DNA of 9,448 nucleotides from Erysipelotrichaceae bacterium (GCA_900770275.1 CAAGJS010000110.1:1-9448); one strand, 5' to 3'; shown: positions 1 through 6,485, counted from the first letter of the stretch. Notes: a model not told the origin generated them from the sequence alone. Program-made: numbers and translations.

Positions 1-249
1 ATCTACGCGGAAAACGCAGACTTCGGAAATCTTGAAGGTATGCAGGTCACGGGATTGGCCGAAATCATTGAACCATGGTCACAAGAATATACGAAGATCG
101 TTGAATACAAGAAACTGCCGGTCGAAGCGATGAAGAAGCTGCCGCAGCCGATGAATCTGATCAAGATCGTTCCGCAGGAATTCGATATTCTGAATTCATC
201 TTTCGGGAAGAATGGCTTCAGCTCCAGACAGCATCTTTCCATGAAGTGA
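1..249 (+). CDS. Pyridoxamine 5'-phosphate oxidase-like flavoprotein, C-terminal part (5' truncated)
   Basis: The reading frame is open from base 1 to a TGA at 247-249, giving the last 82 residues of a protein whose start lies outside the window. The C-terminal pattern MNLIKIVPQEFDILNSSF...GFSSRQHL resembles the end of small split-barrel proteins of the pyridoxamine-phosphate-oxidase-like family, which usually finish with an L-I-K-I-x-P strand followed by a short SRQ-type tail. Members bind FMN, F420 or haem and are often annotated as general stress protein 26-like. The cofactor-binding N-terminal half is missing, so substrate and cofactor cannot be judged. The next gene starts 21 bp downstream, which suggests co-transcription. 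The family call comes from the tail pattern only and is moderately sure. Confidence 0.6.
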   Translation: MYAENADFGNLEGMQVTGLAEIIEPWSQEYTKIVEYKKLPVEAMKKLPQPMNLIKIVPQEFDILNSSFGKNGFSSRQHLSMK

Positions 250-270
250 CATTCTGCAGGTAAAGGAAAA

Positions 271-705
271 ATGAGTGATCTGAAACGGTTCATTGATGCA
301 CAGAGACGGGATTATGGCACCGCTTTGCAGGAGATACAGTTCGGCAGAAAGCGCAGCCACTGGATGTGGTACATCTTTCCGCAGATTCAGGGACTTGGCT
401 TCAGCAGCACATCGAAGTACTATGCGGTTCATGATCTGAAGGAGGCACAGGATTATCTGAATGATCCGTATCTGAATCACAATCTTGTGACGATCTGTGA
501 AGCGCTGCTTTTTCTCGATACATCCGACGCATACAAGGTGTTCAGCAGTCCGGACGACATGAAGCTTCGCTCATCCATGACACTGTTTGAAGCGGCGGCA
601 GACAAGGCCGGCCGCACGGATGAGAAGGAAATCTTCGCAAAGGTTCTAGACAGATTTTTTCGTGGCGAACGGGATCAGAGAACGATCGATATTCTTCAGC
701 CATGA
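271..705 (+). CDS. DUF1810 family protein
   Basis: A 144-aa cytosolic protein that I recognise as DUF1810. It has the family hallmarks in order: an N-terminal helix with R-F-x-x-A-Q (about residues 6-11), the block SHWMWYIFPQ followed by GLGFSSTSKYYA (about 29-52), EAQDYL with conserved leucines, the block SPDDMKLRSSMTLFE (about 92-107), and a C-terminal D-R-F-F-x-G-x-R-D-x-R-T motif. Length is normal for the family (about 140 aa). No enzymatic role is established for the family as far as I know; the strongly conserved His/Trp and SSMTLF blocks suggest a binding or catalytic pocket. The start is the ATG after an AAGGA-like site. The previous gene ends 21 bp upstream, so it probably belongs to the same transcript. 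Confidence 0.88.
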   Translation: MSDLKRFIDAQRRDYGTALQEIQFGRKRSHWMWYIFPQIQGLGFSSTSKYYAVHDLKEAQDYLNDPYLNHNLVTICEALLFLDTSDAYKVFSSPDDMKLRSSMTLFEAAADKAGRTDEKEIFAKVLDRFFRGERDQRTIDILQP

Positions 706-764
706 ATGCATGAACAGGTGGATTCTCAAATTACAGAGATAAAATCAGGGAGGCTGACTCTTCG

Positions 765-1073
765 ATGAAGGCATCCAGATTTCAGGTAAAACAGGCGATA
801 TCGCACTATGTACACAGTGCCTTTCTGGACCGTGACTATGTCAATGCGCAGGATCTTCCATCCATAGCCAAAGCACTTTCACCTTTCAGCAACGTGAAGA
901 TGAAAATCCTGAGGTCAGAGAATGGTGAAACGAGTCCGGACTGTGTCATCACTGTCTCAGGATTTCCTAGCGGCGTGCTGATGTATGAGATTCGTTCCAA
1001 CGGGAAGAAACTGTACCATGATCCGCTTGCCTGGATCGATGAAATTGAAGAGTGGGAGGCACTGTTCTACTGA
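765..1073 (+). CDS. Hypothetical protein, 102 aa
   Basis: I do not recognise a family. The start is supported by an AGGGAGG ribosome binding site at 747-753, 11 nt before the ATG. The product is soluble, with no signal peptide or membrane segment. It begins with a basic helix-like stretch (KASRFQVKQAISHYV), continues with a mixed region, and has an apparent beta-rich C-terminal half (DCVITVSGF, GVLMYEIRSNGKKLYHD) ending in an acidic, aromatic tail (WIDEIEEWEALFY). It lies 59 bp after the DUF1810 gene and 47 bp before the nitroreductase gene, in the same direction, so it may be part of the same operon. Coding status is supported by the ribosome binding site, by codon use like its neighbours and by close packing. 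Confidence 0.75.
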   Translation: MKASRFQVKQAISHYVHSAFLDRDYVNAQDLPSIAKALSPFSNVKMKILRSENGETSPDCVITVSGFPSGVLMYEIRSNGKKLYHDPLAWIDEIEEWEALFY

Positions 1074-1120
1074 ATCAACAGTGCAGGGATGTCGATTGAA
1101 TAAAATGGAGGCTGAACAAA

Positions 1121-1618
1121 ATGAGCAGTATTTACCATCGCATCAGCGTACGGAAGTTTGAAGATAAGCCGGTGGACAAGGAGATGATCCTGGAAATTCT
1201 GCGCGCCGGCATGCAGGCACCAAGTGCCTGCAACCAGCAGCCCTGGGAATTTTTCGTCGTGACAAATCGTGAAAAGATCAGAGAACTTTCCAAGGCAAGT
1301 CCTTATGCAGGATGTGCAGCAGGTGCGGCGGCAATCATTGTTCCGGTCTATCGAAAAGAGGGATTGATCGCACCAGAGTATGCAGAGATTGATCTTTCCA
1401 TTGCGCAGGAAAATATGTGGCTGCGCACGGATGAACTTGGTCTTGGCGGTGTGTGGCTGGCCATCGCTCCGGAACAGGAGCGGATGGACAATGTTCGCAG
1501 AATCCTGAATCTTCCGGACAATGTTGAGGCCTTTTCGCTGTTTCCGCTGGGATATCCAGCAGAGTCACGCCCGCAGCAGGATCGTTTCCACGAAGACCGG
1601 ATCCATTGGGTTGACTGA
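1121..1618 (+). CDS. Nitroreductase family FMN-dependent oxidoreductase
   Basis: A 165-aa protein of the nitroreductase fold, which uses FMN and NAD(P)H to reduce nitro groups, quinones or related acceptors and usually works as a homodimer in the cytosol. Visible signatures are the N-terminal RISVRKF (Arg7, Ser9, Arg11, the FMN-phosphate binding R-x-S-x-R), AGMQAPSACNQQPWEF (about 29-44, the usual APSaxNxQPWxF FMN contact), the helix SIAQENMWLRTDELGLGGVW, and the closing FPLGYPAE. It is at the short end of the family, like many clostridial homologues. GGAGG at 1107-1111 sits 9 nt before the ATG. The peptide-deformylase-like gene follows after 20 bp, so the two are probably co-translated from one mRNA. 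The physiological substrate cannot be read from sequence. Confidence 0.92.
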   Translation: MSSIYHRISVRKFEDKPVDKEMILEILRAGMQAPSACNQQPWEFFVVTNREKIRELSKASPYAGCAAGAAAIIVPVYRKEGLIAPEYAEIDLSIAQENMWLRTDELGLGGVWLAIAPEQERMDNVRRILNLPDNVEAFSLFPLGYPAESRPQQDRFHEDRIHWVD

Positions 1619-1638
1619 AAGAAACAAAGGAGGCAGAC

Positions 1639-2049
1639 ATGCGGCGCGAGATTGTAAAGGATGAACTGTTTCTGCAGAAGAAAGCGGAGCCGGCGGGAGA
1701 ATCAGATCTCTGGATTGCGCAGGATCTGAAGGATACGTTGGACGCCAATCGCAATATCTGTGCAGGCATGGCTGCCAACATGATCGGTTTCGCCAAGGCG
1801 ATCATCATCGTTGCGATCGGTGATTTTGACCTGGTGATGATCAATCCAAAGATTGTTAAGAAAAGCGGTCAATATACAGTCAAAGAGGGATGCCTGAGTC
1901 TTGCAGGTGTGCGGAGCACAAAGCGGTGGCAGAAGATCACGGTACGCTATCAGGACCTTTCGCTGCAGTGGCATACGGAGGAATTTTCTTCGATGACGGC
2001 TGAGATCATCCAGCATGAGTGCGATCATCTGCAGGGCATATTGATCTAA
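1639..2049 (+). CDS. Peptide deformylase-like metalloprotein (divergent motif 1)
   Basis: A 136-aa homologue of peptide deformylase, which removes the N-formyl group from nascent proteins. Motif 2 (EGCLS, residues 83-87, metal ligand Cys85) and motif 3 (HECDHLQG, residues 126-133, metal ligands His126 and His130, catalytic Glu127) are intact. Motif 1 is divergent: where typical enzymes have G-x-G-L-A-A-x-Q, this one reads AGMAANMIG (42-50), placing Met48 at the catalytic Gln position. The same AANMIG form occurs, as I recall, in a short paralogous group in streptococci and clostridia, so this is probably a second deformylase-like protein rather than the housekeeping one. AAAGGAGG at 1626-1633 lies 5 nt before the ATG. 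The gene converges with ohrR; the terminator hairpin begins 8 bp after its stop. Confidence 0.88.
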   Translation: MRREIVKDELFLQKKAEPAGESDLWIAQDLKDTLDANRNICAGMAANMIGFAKAIIIVAIGDFDLVMINPKIVKKSGQYTVKEGCLSLAGVRSTKRWQKITVRYQDLSLQWHTEEFSSMTAEIIQHECDHLQGILI

Positions 2050-2050
2050 T

Positions 2051-2083
2051 AAAAAATGACGGGCAGGGGTTGCCTGCTCGTCA
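2051..2083 (-). terminator. Intrinsic terminator of the peroxidase-ohrR operon
   Basis: An 11-bp stem (2057-2067 paired with 2073-2083, one G-T wobble) with a 5-nt loop. On the minus strand it is followed by a run of six U (A-run at 2051-2056 on the plus strand). The stem overlaps the ohrR stop codon (2081-2083). On the plus strand the hairpin lies just after the deformylase stop but has no U-run, so it should terminate mainly the minus-strand transcript, although it may slow convergent readthrough. Confidence 0.8.
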
Positions 2084-2521
2084 GTCATCGAGAATCTGAT
2101 ACAGAATGCGGTAGAGGGAGCGTGCATCTTCCTGATTCAGGTGGATGCAGGCCCCTATTTTCATGGGGATTTCCTCTACCTGTTTCTTCAGTGCTTTGCC
2201 TTTTTCAGTGAGCTGAATTGTAACTTTGCGCTCATCTTCCTTACTGCGAAGACGTGTGACAATACCTTCTGTCTCCATCTTCTTGAGAAGGGGCGTCAGG
2301 GTGCCGTTATCGAGATGCAGCAGATCGCCGATCGCTCCGACCGTCTGACCATCCTTTTCCCATAGAACAAGAAGAACAATGTACTGGGTATAGGTGATGC
2401 CAAGCGGCTTCAGCAGCGGCGTATAGGCACCGGTAACTTTGCGTGCCGCCGCGTAAAGAGGGAAGCACAGCTGATTCTCCAGTTTCAGTGCTTCCTCAGG
2501 GTTATAGGTTTCGCCGGCCAT
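2081..2521 (-). CDS. ohrR: OhrR-type MarR family organic-peroxide-sensing repressor
   Basis: A 146-aa winged-helix repressor. The N-terminal LENQLCFPLYAAARKV is the OhrR signature and carries the peroxide-sensing Cys19. Tyr33 and Tyr44 stand where the Bacillus subtilis OhrR tyrosines (Tyr29 and Tyr40) contact the reactive cysteine. The DNA-binding part follows (GAIGDLLHLDNGTLTPLLKKME, recognition helix about residues 64-84), then the wing with RSKEDERKV and a C-terminal dimerisation helix. No second conserved cysteine is evident (the only other one, in GACIHL, is near the C-terminus), which suggests a 1-Cys sensor that uses a low-molecular-weight thiol or overoxidation. The start ATG shares a base with the upstream peroxidase stop (TGATG) and has no ribosome binding site of its own, so translation is probably coupled. 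Its likely target is the palindrome at 3091-3115. Confidence 0.92.
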   Translation of the reverse strand: MAGETYNPEEALKLENQLCFPLYAAARKVTGAYTPLLKPLGITYTQYIVLLVLWEKDGQTVGAIGDLLHLDNGTLTPLLKKMETEGIVTRLRSKEDERKVTIQLTEKGKALKKQVEEIPMKIGACIHLNQEDARSLYRILYQILDD

Positions 2522-3066
2522 CAGATCAGTGCCGCAACTGCGTCACGGACCGCCTTCATGTCTGCCGTCGGCTCAAAGCGTGCAACGACGTTGCCCTTAC
2601 GATCGATCAGGAACTTGGTGAAGTTCCACTTGATTTCGGAATTGTGCTCGTAATCCTTGTCGATCTTCTTGAGCATGACATTCATCGCAAGTGCCTTGGG
2701 ACCTTTGCCGAACCCTTCAAACGTCTTCTGGCTCTTCAGGAACTTGTAGAGATCCAGCGCGTTTTCACCGTTGACTTCGCTCTTCTTCATCTGATCGAAC
2801 TGCGTATTGTACTTGAGTGTGCAGAACTCGTGAACCTCTTCATCGGTGCCCGGTGTCTGACCTGCAAACTGGTTGCACGGAATATCCAGGATCTCCAGTC
2901 CCTTATCATGGAACTCCTCGTAGATGCTTTCGAGATCCTTGTACTGCGGCGTAAATCCGCAGCCGGTAGCTGTATTGACGACAAGAACGACCTTGCCCTC
3001 GAATTCCTTCATCGAAAGTTCAGAACCATCGCGTTTTGTTACAGAATAATCATAGAAAGTGCTCAT
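2521..3066 (-). CDS. Glutathione peroxidase family thiol peroxidase (Cys type)
   Basis: A 181-aa peroxidase that reduces hydroperoxides in the cytosol. The active-site block NTATGCGFTPQY contains peroxidatic Cys36, and the other tetrad residues are present: Gln70 (CNQFAGQ) and Trp147-Asn148 (KWNFTKFL). Cys82 in EFCTLKYNTQF matches the resolving cysteine of thioredoxin-dependent non-seleno enzymes, so thioredoxin rather than glutathione is the likely reductant. The oligomerisation loop of mammalian tetrameric forms appears absent. I place the start at the ATG at 3066, 8 nt after GGAGG; a GTG immediately before it (3069) would add one residue but is too close to that site. Downstream, ohrR overlaps by one base, making this a peroxidase-sensor operon. 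It resembles B. subtilis BsaA in family. Confidence 0.93.
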   Translation of the reverse strand: MSTFYDYSVTKRDGSELSMKEFEGKVVLVVNTATGCGFTPQYKDLESIYEEFHDKGLEILDIPCNQFAGQTPGTDEEVHEFCTLKYNTQFDQMKKSEVNGENALDLYKFLKSQKTFEGFGKGPKALAMNVMLKKIDKDYEHNSEIKWNFTKFLIDRKGNVVARFEPTADMKAVRDAVAALI

Positions 3067-3090
3067 CACTTTAACCTCCGTCTATTTACA

Positions 3091-3115
3091 TTTGAAACAA
3101 TTAGATTGTATCAAA
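3091..3115. promoter_or_regulatory. Probable OhrR operator, 25-bp near-perfect palindrome
   Basis: Inner arms ACAAT (3097-3101) and ATTGT (3105-3109) are separated by TAG. Outer arms TTTGA (3091-3095) and TCAAA (3111-3115) are also exact inverted repeats. The only asymmetric arm pair is A/A at 3096 and 3110. The core resembles the AT-rich TACAATT-AATTGTA type sites known for Bacillus OhrR. It covers the -10 box of the peroxidase promoter, so binding would block RNA polymerase. The link to the OhrR encoded in the same operon is inferred. Confidence 0.75.
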
Positions 3116-3132
3116 TATAAATTCAGCGTCAA
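3105..3132 (-). promoter_or_regulatory. Promoter of the peroxidase-ohrR operon
   Basis: On the minus strand TTGACG (-35, 3127-3132) and TACAAT (-10, 3105-3110) are separated by 16 bp; each box matches the sigma-A consensus at five of six positions. The -35 overlaps the yggS stop codon (3129-3131). Transcription should start near 3097-3099, inside the operator, about 30 nt before the peroxidase start codon. Confidence 0.75.
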
Positions 3133-3830
3133 TAGTCACGCGCACCGAAAATTGCCGTTCCGATCCGAACCATCGTCGCACCTTCCTTGATTGCGGCTTC
3201 ATAGTCCTGGGTCATCCCCATGGACAGTTCATGAATCGGCACATCCGGAATCGCAATCTCCAGACGATCCCTCAGCCTGCGCACCTGCTCAAAGTAGGGA
3301 CGATTGGCTTCTGGATCGTCTGACTTGGGCGCCGAAGTCATCAGCCCGCAGAGCTGTATGTGGCTCAGCTGGCTGATTTCCCCGGCGATGGCGGGCACAT
3401 CTTCCGCGTTCAGGCCGAATTTGGTATCTTCCTTTGCAACATTGACTTCCAGAAGAATTTTCATGGTGGTGTTGGCTTTGGCGGCCTGCTTATCGATTTC
3501 CTTTGCAAGTTCGATGGAATCGACGGAATGAATCATAGCTGCCTTGCCGATGAGATACTTCACCTTGTTGCGCTGCAGGTGGCCGATCATGTGCCATTCA
3601 ATGGTTCCTGGAGTCTGGTTGTATTTCTCCATCAGCTCCTGGACATAGTTTTCTCCGAAGGCATTCTGCCCAAGATTTTGGAGAGTCTCAATATCTTCGA
3701 TCGGCTTCTTCTTACTGACGGCGATCAGTTTAATATCTTTCGGATTTCTCCCGGATCGTTCACAGGCCCGGGATATCTTTTTCTGTACGGTTTCGTAGTT
3801 TTCGTGTAATTGTTCTGTACTCAGATGCAT
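3129..3830 (-). CDS. yggS: YggS family PLP-binding homeostasis protein
   Basis: A 233-aa single-domain TIM-barrel protein of the YggS/PROSC group, which binds pyridoxal 5'-phosphate and buffers vitamin B6 and amino-acid pools without a known catalytic activity. Features in order: IKLIAVSKKKP with PLP lysine Lys40, FGENYVQE (58-65), WHMIGHLQRNKVK (79-91), the SVDS and LEVNVAKEDTKFGL strands, GLMTSAP, and the phosphate-binding end LSMGMTQDYEAAI...VRIGTAIFGARDY. Length is normal. A GAGG-type ribosome binding site lies 9 nt before the ATG. In many Bacillota yggS sits beside division genes (sepF, ylm cluster); here it is instead next to a redox operon with its own promoter, and upstream is a divergent protease gene. 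No terminator is visible after yggS, so readthrough into the peroxidase gene is possible. Confidence 0.95.
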   Translation of the reverse strand: MHLSTEQLHENYETVQKKISRACERSGRNPKDIKLIAVSKKKPIEDIETLQNLGQNAFGENYVQELMEKYNQTPGTIEWHMIGHLQRNKVKYLIGKAAMIHSVDSIELAKEIDKQAAKANTTMKILLEVNVAKEDTKFGLNAEDVPAIAGEISQLSHIQLCGLMTSAPKSDDPEANRPYFEQVRRLRDRLEIAIPDVPIHELSMGMTQDYEAAIKEGATMVRIGTAIFGARDY

Positions 3831-3959
3831 AGTTGTCTGCCTCTTTCCTTTATCTTACGCATTTTTCCTGTAGATGGCTGGCTGATCAAAGTAAGATGAT
3901 TTAAGCAATAAAGGAAACAGAAATTTGATGGTTCCTATGGGATCAGGAGGGGAAAATCT

Positions 3960-6287
3960 ATGGAAGATCGACCATCTGGAAGACAGCGTCACGTCACAGG
4001 AACAGGAAGCCACGTTGCCCGCCACGGCAGCGGTATCGGACAGGGGCATGTCGGAAGCGGCGGACGAAACAGCGGAAGCGGCGGTAGCCGGATGCGCCGC
4101 GGCGGCGGGGGAGTCGCAATTGTTGTTCTGCTTGTATTACTTCTGCGCAGCTGTCTGGGCGGCGTCGACTATGATACAGGAAGTACTGTTTCTAACGGTA
4201 CCACTTCCCAATACAGCAGTCAGGCCATTCAGGAGATTCTTGGGACCAGCGGCTATAACTCATTGACTTCTACGACCAGTGGCTGGAGCCGTGAAGCAAA
4301 TACAGGTACCTTGGACACTTCCGTTGCCAATGGCGCCCGCGCTAAGTTTACGAAGCTGGCAGGCAATGGATCTGATACCGCCACGGTCATGGTTTATATG
4401 TGCGGAGCGGATCTTGAATCCCGCAGCGGCATGGCGACACGCGATCTGCAGGAGATGATCAAGGCGGACGCGGACAATATCAATCTGGTTGTCTATACCG
4501 GCGGCGCATCGCAATGGCAGAACAATGCGGTCGATTCTTCGCAATGCCAGATCTGGAAAATTCAGGATGGGGGAATGAAACTGCTGAAAAACGAAGGTAA
4601 CCGCTCCATGGTTGATCCCTCGACACTGACACGTTTCATTCAGTATGGTGCGAAGAACTATCCGGCAAACCGCTATCAGCTGATTTTCTGGGACCATGGC
4701 GGCGGATCTGCGGTCGGCTATGGCTACGATGAAAATCACAAACGTGACGGGTCCATGGACCTTTCTGAAATTCAAACGGCTCTGAAGGATGGAGGCGTAA
4801 AGTTCGATTTTGTCGGTTTCGATGCTTGCCTGATGGCCGGGGCAGAAAATGCACTGGCGATTTCAGATACGTCCGACTATCTGATCGCTTCGGAGGAAAC
4901 AGAGCCGGGAACCGGCTGGTATTACACCAACTGGCTGAAACAGCTTTCGGATAATCCAGGCGTCGATACACATGAACTTGGCAAGACGATTGTTGATGAC
5001 TTCATTTCCGCATCCCAGGACAGCAGTACGACGCTTTCACTCGTGGATCTTGCGGAGCTGGAATATTCTCTTCCGTCGAAGCTGAATGCCTTTGCCAAGG
5101 GTACATCCTCACTGATTGAAAACGGAAGCTATCGGACCGTATCGGATGCGCGCAGCTCCTGCCGCAGCTTCGGTACATCGTCACGCGTCGATCAGGTTGA
5201 CCTGGTTTCTCTGGCAGACGCTCTTGGAAGCGAAGAAGGAAAAGCACTTGCGGATGCGGTACTGGGTGCCGTGAAGTATAACCGGACTGGCCGCGCCATG
5301 AGCGATGCCTATGGTCTTTCGATCTACTTCCCGTATCAGAATCTGAATCAGGTGGATACGATGACAGCGACCTATGAGAATATCGGCATCGATAATTCCT
5401 ACAGCGACTGTGTCAAGTCCTTTGCCAAGATGGAGGCATCCGGGCAGGCGGCTTCGGGAGGAATCAGCTCTCCGTTCTCCATGTTAAGCGGCGGTTCCTA
5501 TTCTTCGATGGACGCAGCTGCCATCAACGATCTGCTCAACGCGTTCCTGGGCGGAGATCTGTCGTCGATTGGGCTTTCATCTGGCCGCTTTATTGAGGAA
5601 GCGCCGCTGTCGGATGATGCGGTGCGGACAGCGGTTGTGGACAATCGTTTCGATCCTTCCCAGCTTGTCTGGAGTCAGGCAGAGGATGGTTCGTACCGGC
5701 TTTCGCTGAGCGAAGATTCATGGAAGAACGTTTTGCGTCTGGAAAAGAACCTTTATGTCGATGATGGCAGCGGGTACATTGATCTTGGCCTCGATAATCA
5801 GTTTGACTTTGATGATTCCGGCGCACTTGCGGCGGATAAGGAAGGAACGTGGCTTGCGGTCAATAACCAGCCGGTTGCCTACTACCATATGACGACGACG
5901 GAAACGGATGAAGATACCGTGACCCGCGGCCGCATTCCAGCGCTGCTGAATGGGGAATATGTCAATCTCATGGTTGTCTTTGACAATGAACACCCCTCCG
6001 GAACAATTACCGGTTATGTCAGAGACTATCGCGATGGCGAAACGGAGACAGCTGCCAAGACGGTGGAAGAGCTGAGCGATGGAGATGAGGTGGAATTCAT
6101 CGCTGACTACTACAGCTATGACGGGACATACCAGGACAGCTATCGAATTTCAGATGCGATGACCTATGATGGCAACTGGACGGTCAGTGATGTGATCGTA
6201 CCGGAGAAGCTGTCGCTTTCCTATCAGTTTACGGATCTTTATGGCAATACCAGCTGGACACCGGCACTCAGCATCGATAATTACTGA
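3960..6287 (+). CDS. Membrane-anchored clostripain-like (C11) cysteine protease
   Basis: A 775-aa protein. Residues 1-50 form a low-complexity Gly/Ser/Arg/His tail (RQRHVTGTG, GSGIGQG, a Gly-rich run), encoded partly by a 12-bp duplication (4052-4063 and 4073-4084). A hydrophobic segment follows (about 51-62, VAIVVLLVLLL), then LRSC with Cys65, so the protein is probably anchored with its bulk outside. After a Ser/Thr-rich spacer, the C11 peptidase domain spans about 140-475: the strand VMVYMCGADLES, the catalytic His246 in FWDHGGGS, the catalytic Cys290 in FDACLMAG, then YLIASEETEPGTGW and a late GLSIYFPYQN. Clostripain relatives cleave after Arg or Lys and often self-activate. A Ser/Gly linker (about 480-520) leads to a beta-rich C-terminal region (about 540-775) that I cannot name. 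AGGAGGGG at 3945-3952 supports the start. It is divergent from yggS and appears monocistronic. Confidence 0.92.
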   Translation: MEDRPSGRQRHVTGTGSHVARHGSGIGQGHVGSGGRNSGSGGSRMRRGGGGVAIVVLLVLLLRSCLGGVDYDTGSTVSNGTTSQYSSQAIQEILGTSGYNSLTSTTSGWSREANTGTLDTSVANGARAKFTKLAGNGSDTATVMVYMCGADLESRSGMATRDLQEMIKADADNINLVVYTGGASQWQNNAVDSSQCQIWKIQDGGMKLLKNEGNRSMVDPSTLTRFIQYGAKNYPANRYQLIFWDHGGGSAVGYGYDENHKRDGSMDLSEIQTALKDGGVKFDFVGFDACLMAGAENALAISDTSDYLIASEETEPGTGWYYTNWLKQLSDNPGVDTHELGKTIVDDFISASQDSSTTLSLVDLAELEYSLPSKLNAFAKGTSSLIENGSYRTVSDARSSCRSFGTSSRVDQVDLVSLADALGSEEGKALADAVLGAVKYNRTGRAMSDAYGLSIYFPYQNLNQVDTMTATYENIGIDNSYSDCVKSFAKMEASGQAASGGISSPFSMLSGGSYSSMDAAAINDLLNAFLGGDLSSIGLSSGRFIEEAPLSDDAVRTAVVDNRFDPSQLVWSQAEDGSYRLSLSEDSWKNVLRLEKNLYVDDGSGYIDLGLDNQFDFDDSGALAADKEGTWLAVNNQPVAYYHMTTTETDEDTVTRGRIPALLNGEYVNLMVVFDNEHPSGTITGYVRDYRDGETETAAKTVEELSDGDEVEFIADYYSYDGTYQDSYRISDAMTYDGNWTVSDVIVPEKLSLSYQFTDLYGNTSWTPALSIDNY

Positions 6288-6339
6288 TACCATTCTATTC
6301 ACTTTGGTATCCCGGGTCTCATTGTTTTGTGGCAAAAAT

Positions 6340-6377
6340 GGAGAAAACCGCATTGCTCAGCGGATTTCTCCGTTTTT
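6340..6377 (+). terminator. Intrinsic terminator after the C11 protease gene
   Basis: The stem pairs GGAGAAA (6340-6346) with TTTCTCC (6365-6371) and CCGC (6348-6351) with GCGG (6360-6363), with one A-A mismatch and an 8-nt loop. TTTTT follows at 6373-6377. An A-run on the left (6334-6338) could make it work on the minus strand as well. A separate 7-bp hairpin (6286-6292 with 6305-6311) begins inside the protease stop codon and has no U-run. Confidence 0.85.
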
Positions 6378-6469
6378 ATGTGGCGTAACGGGTGAGGGGA
6401 AAGGATTGGACGATCGACAGCAACCCACCCATGCCAAAAAGAAATAGTGAATGGGATATGAAGATGGAA

Positions 6470-6475
6470 TATAGT
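6470..6475 (+). promoter_or_regulatory. Candidate -10 box upstream of the MATE gene
   Basis: TATAGT matches the sigma-A -10 consensus at five of six positions. It ends only 10 nt before the MATE start codon, so a transcript from here would have a leader of only a few bases. The hexamer at the expected -35 distance (GTGAAT) is poor, so this is tentative. Confidence 0.3.
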
Positions 6476-6485
6476 AAAGCCACGA

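Noticed and set aside
2443..3120. Plus-strand ORF (225 codons) opposite the peroxidase gene
   Set aside because: It is the complement of the conserved peroxidase reading frame, spans its promoter and operator, and has no family signature.
3831..3959. Divergent promoter region between yggS and the C11 protease
   Set aside because: Promoters for both genes must lie in or near here, but I found only partial matches (TAAGAT at 3892-3897 without a good -35), so none is annotated.
4052..4084. 12-bp direct repeat spaced 21 bp
   Set aside because: It reflects Gly/Ser codon repetition in the protease tail, not a mobile element or CRISPR; there are only two copies.
3925..4266. Overlapping 113-codon ORF over the start of the C11 protease
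   Set aside because: It is an Ala-rich frame created by the GC-rich Gly/Ser repeats of the protease gene; the AGGAGG site and downstream homology support the start at 3960.
6381..6485. Possible riboswitch or leader structure upstream of the MATE gene
   Set aside because: Only a short GGGTG/CACCC pairing (6390-6394 with 6426-6430) is visible; I could not match it to a riboswitch class I know. A covariance-model search of this stretch would settle it.
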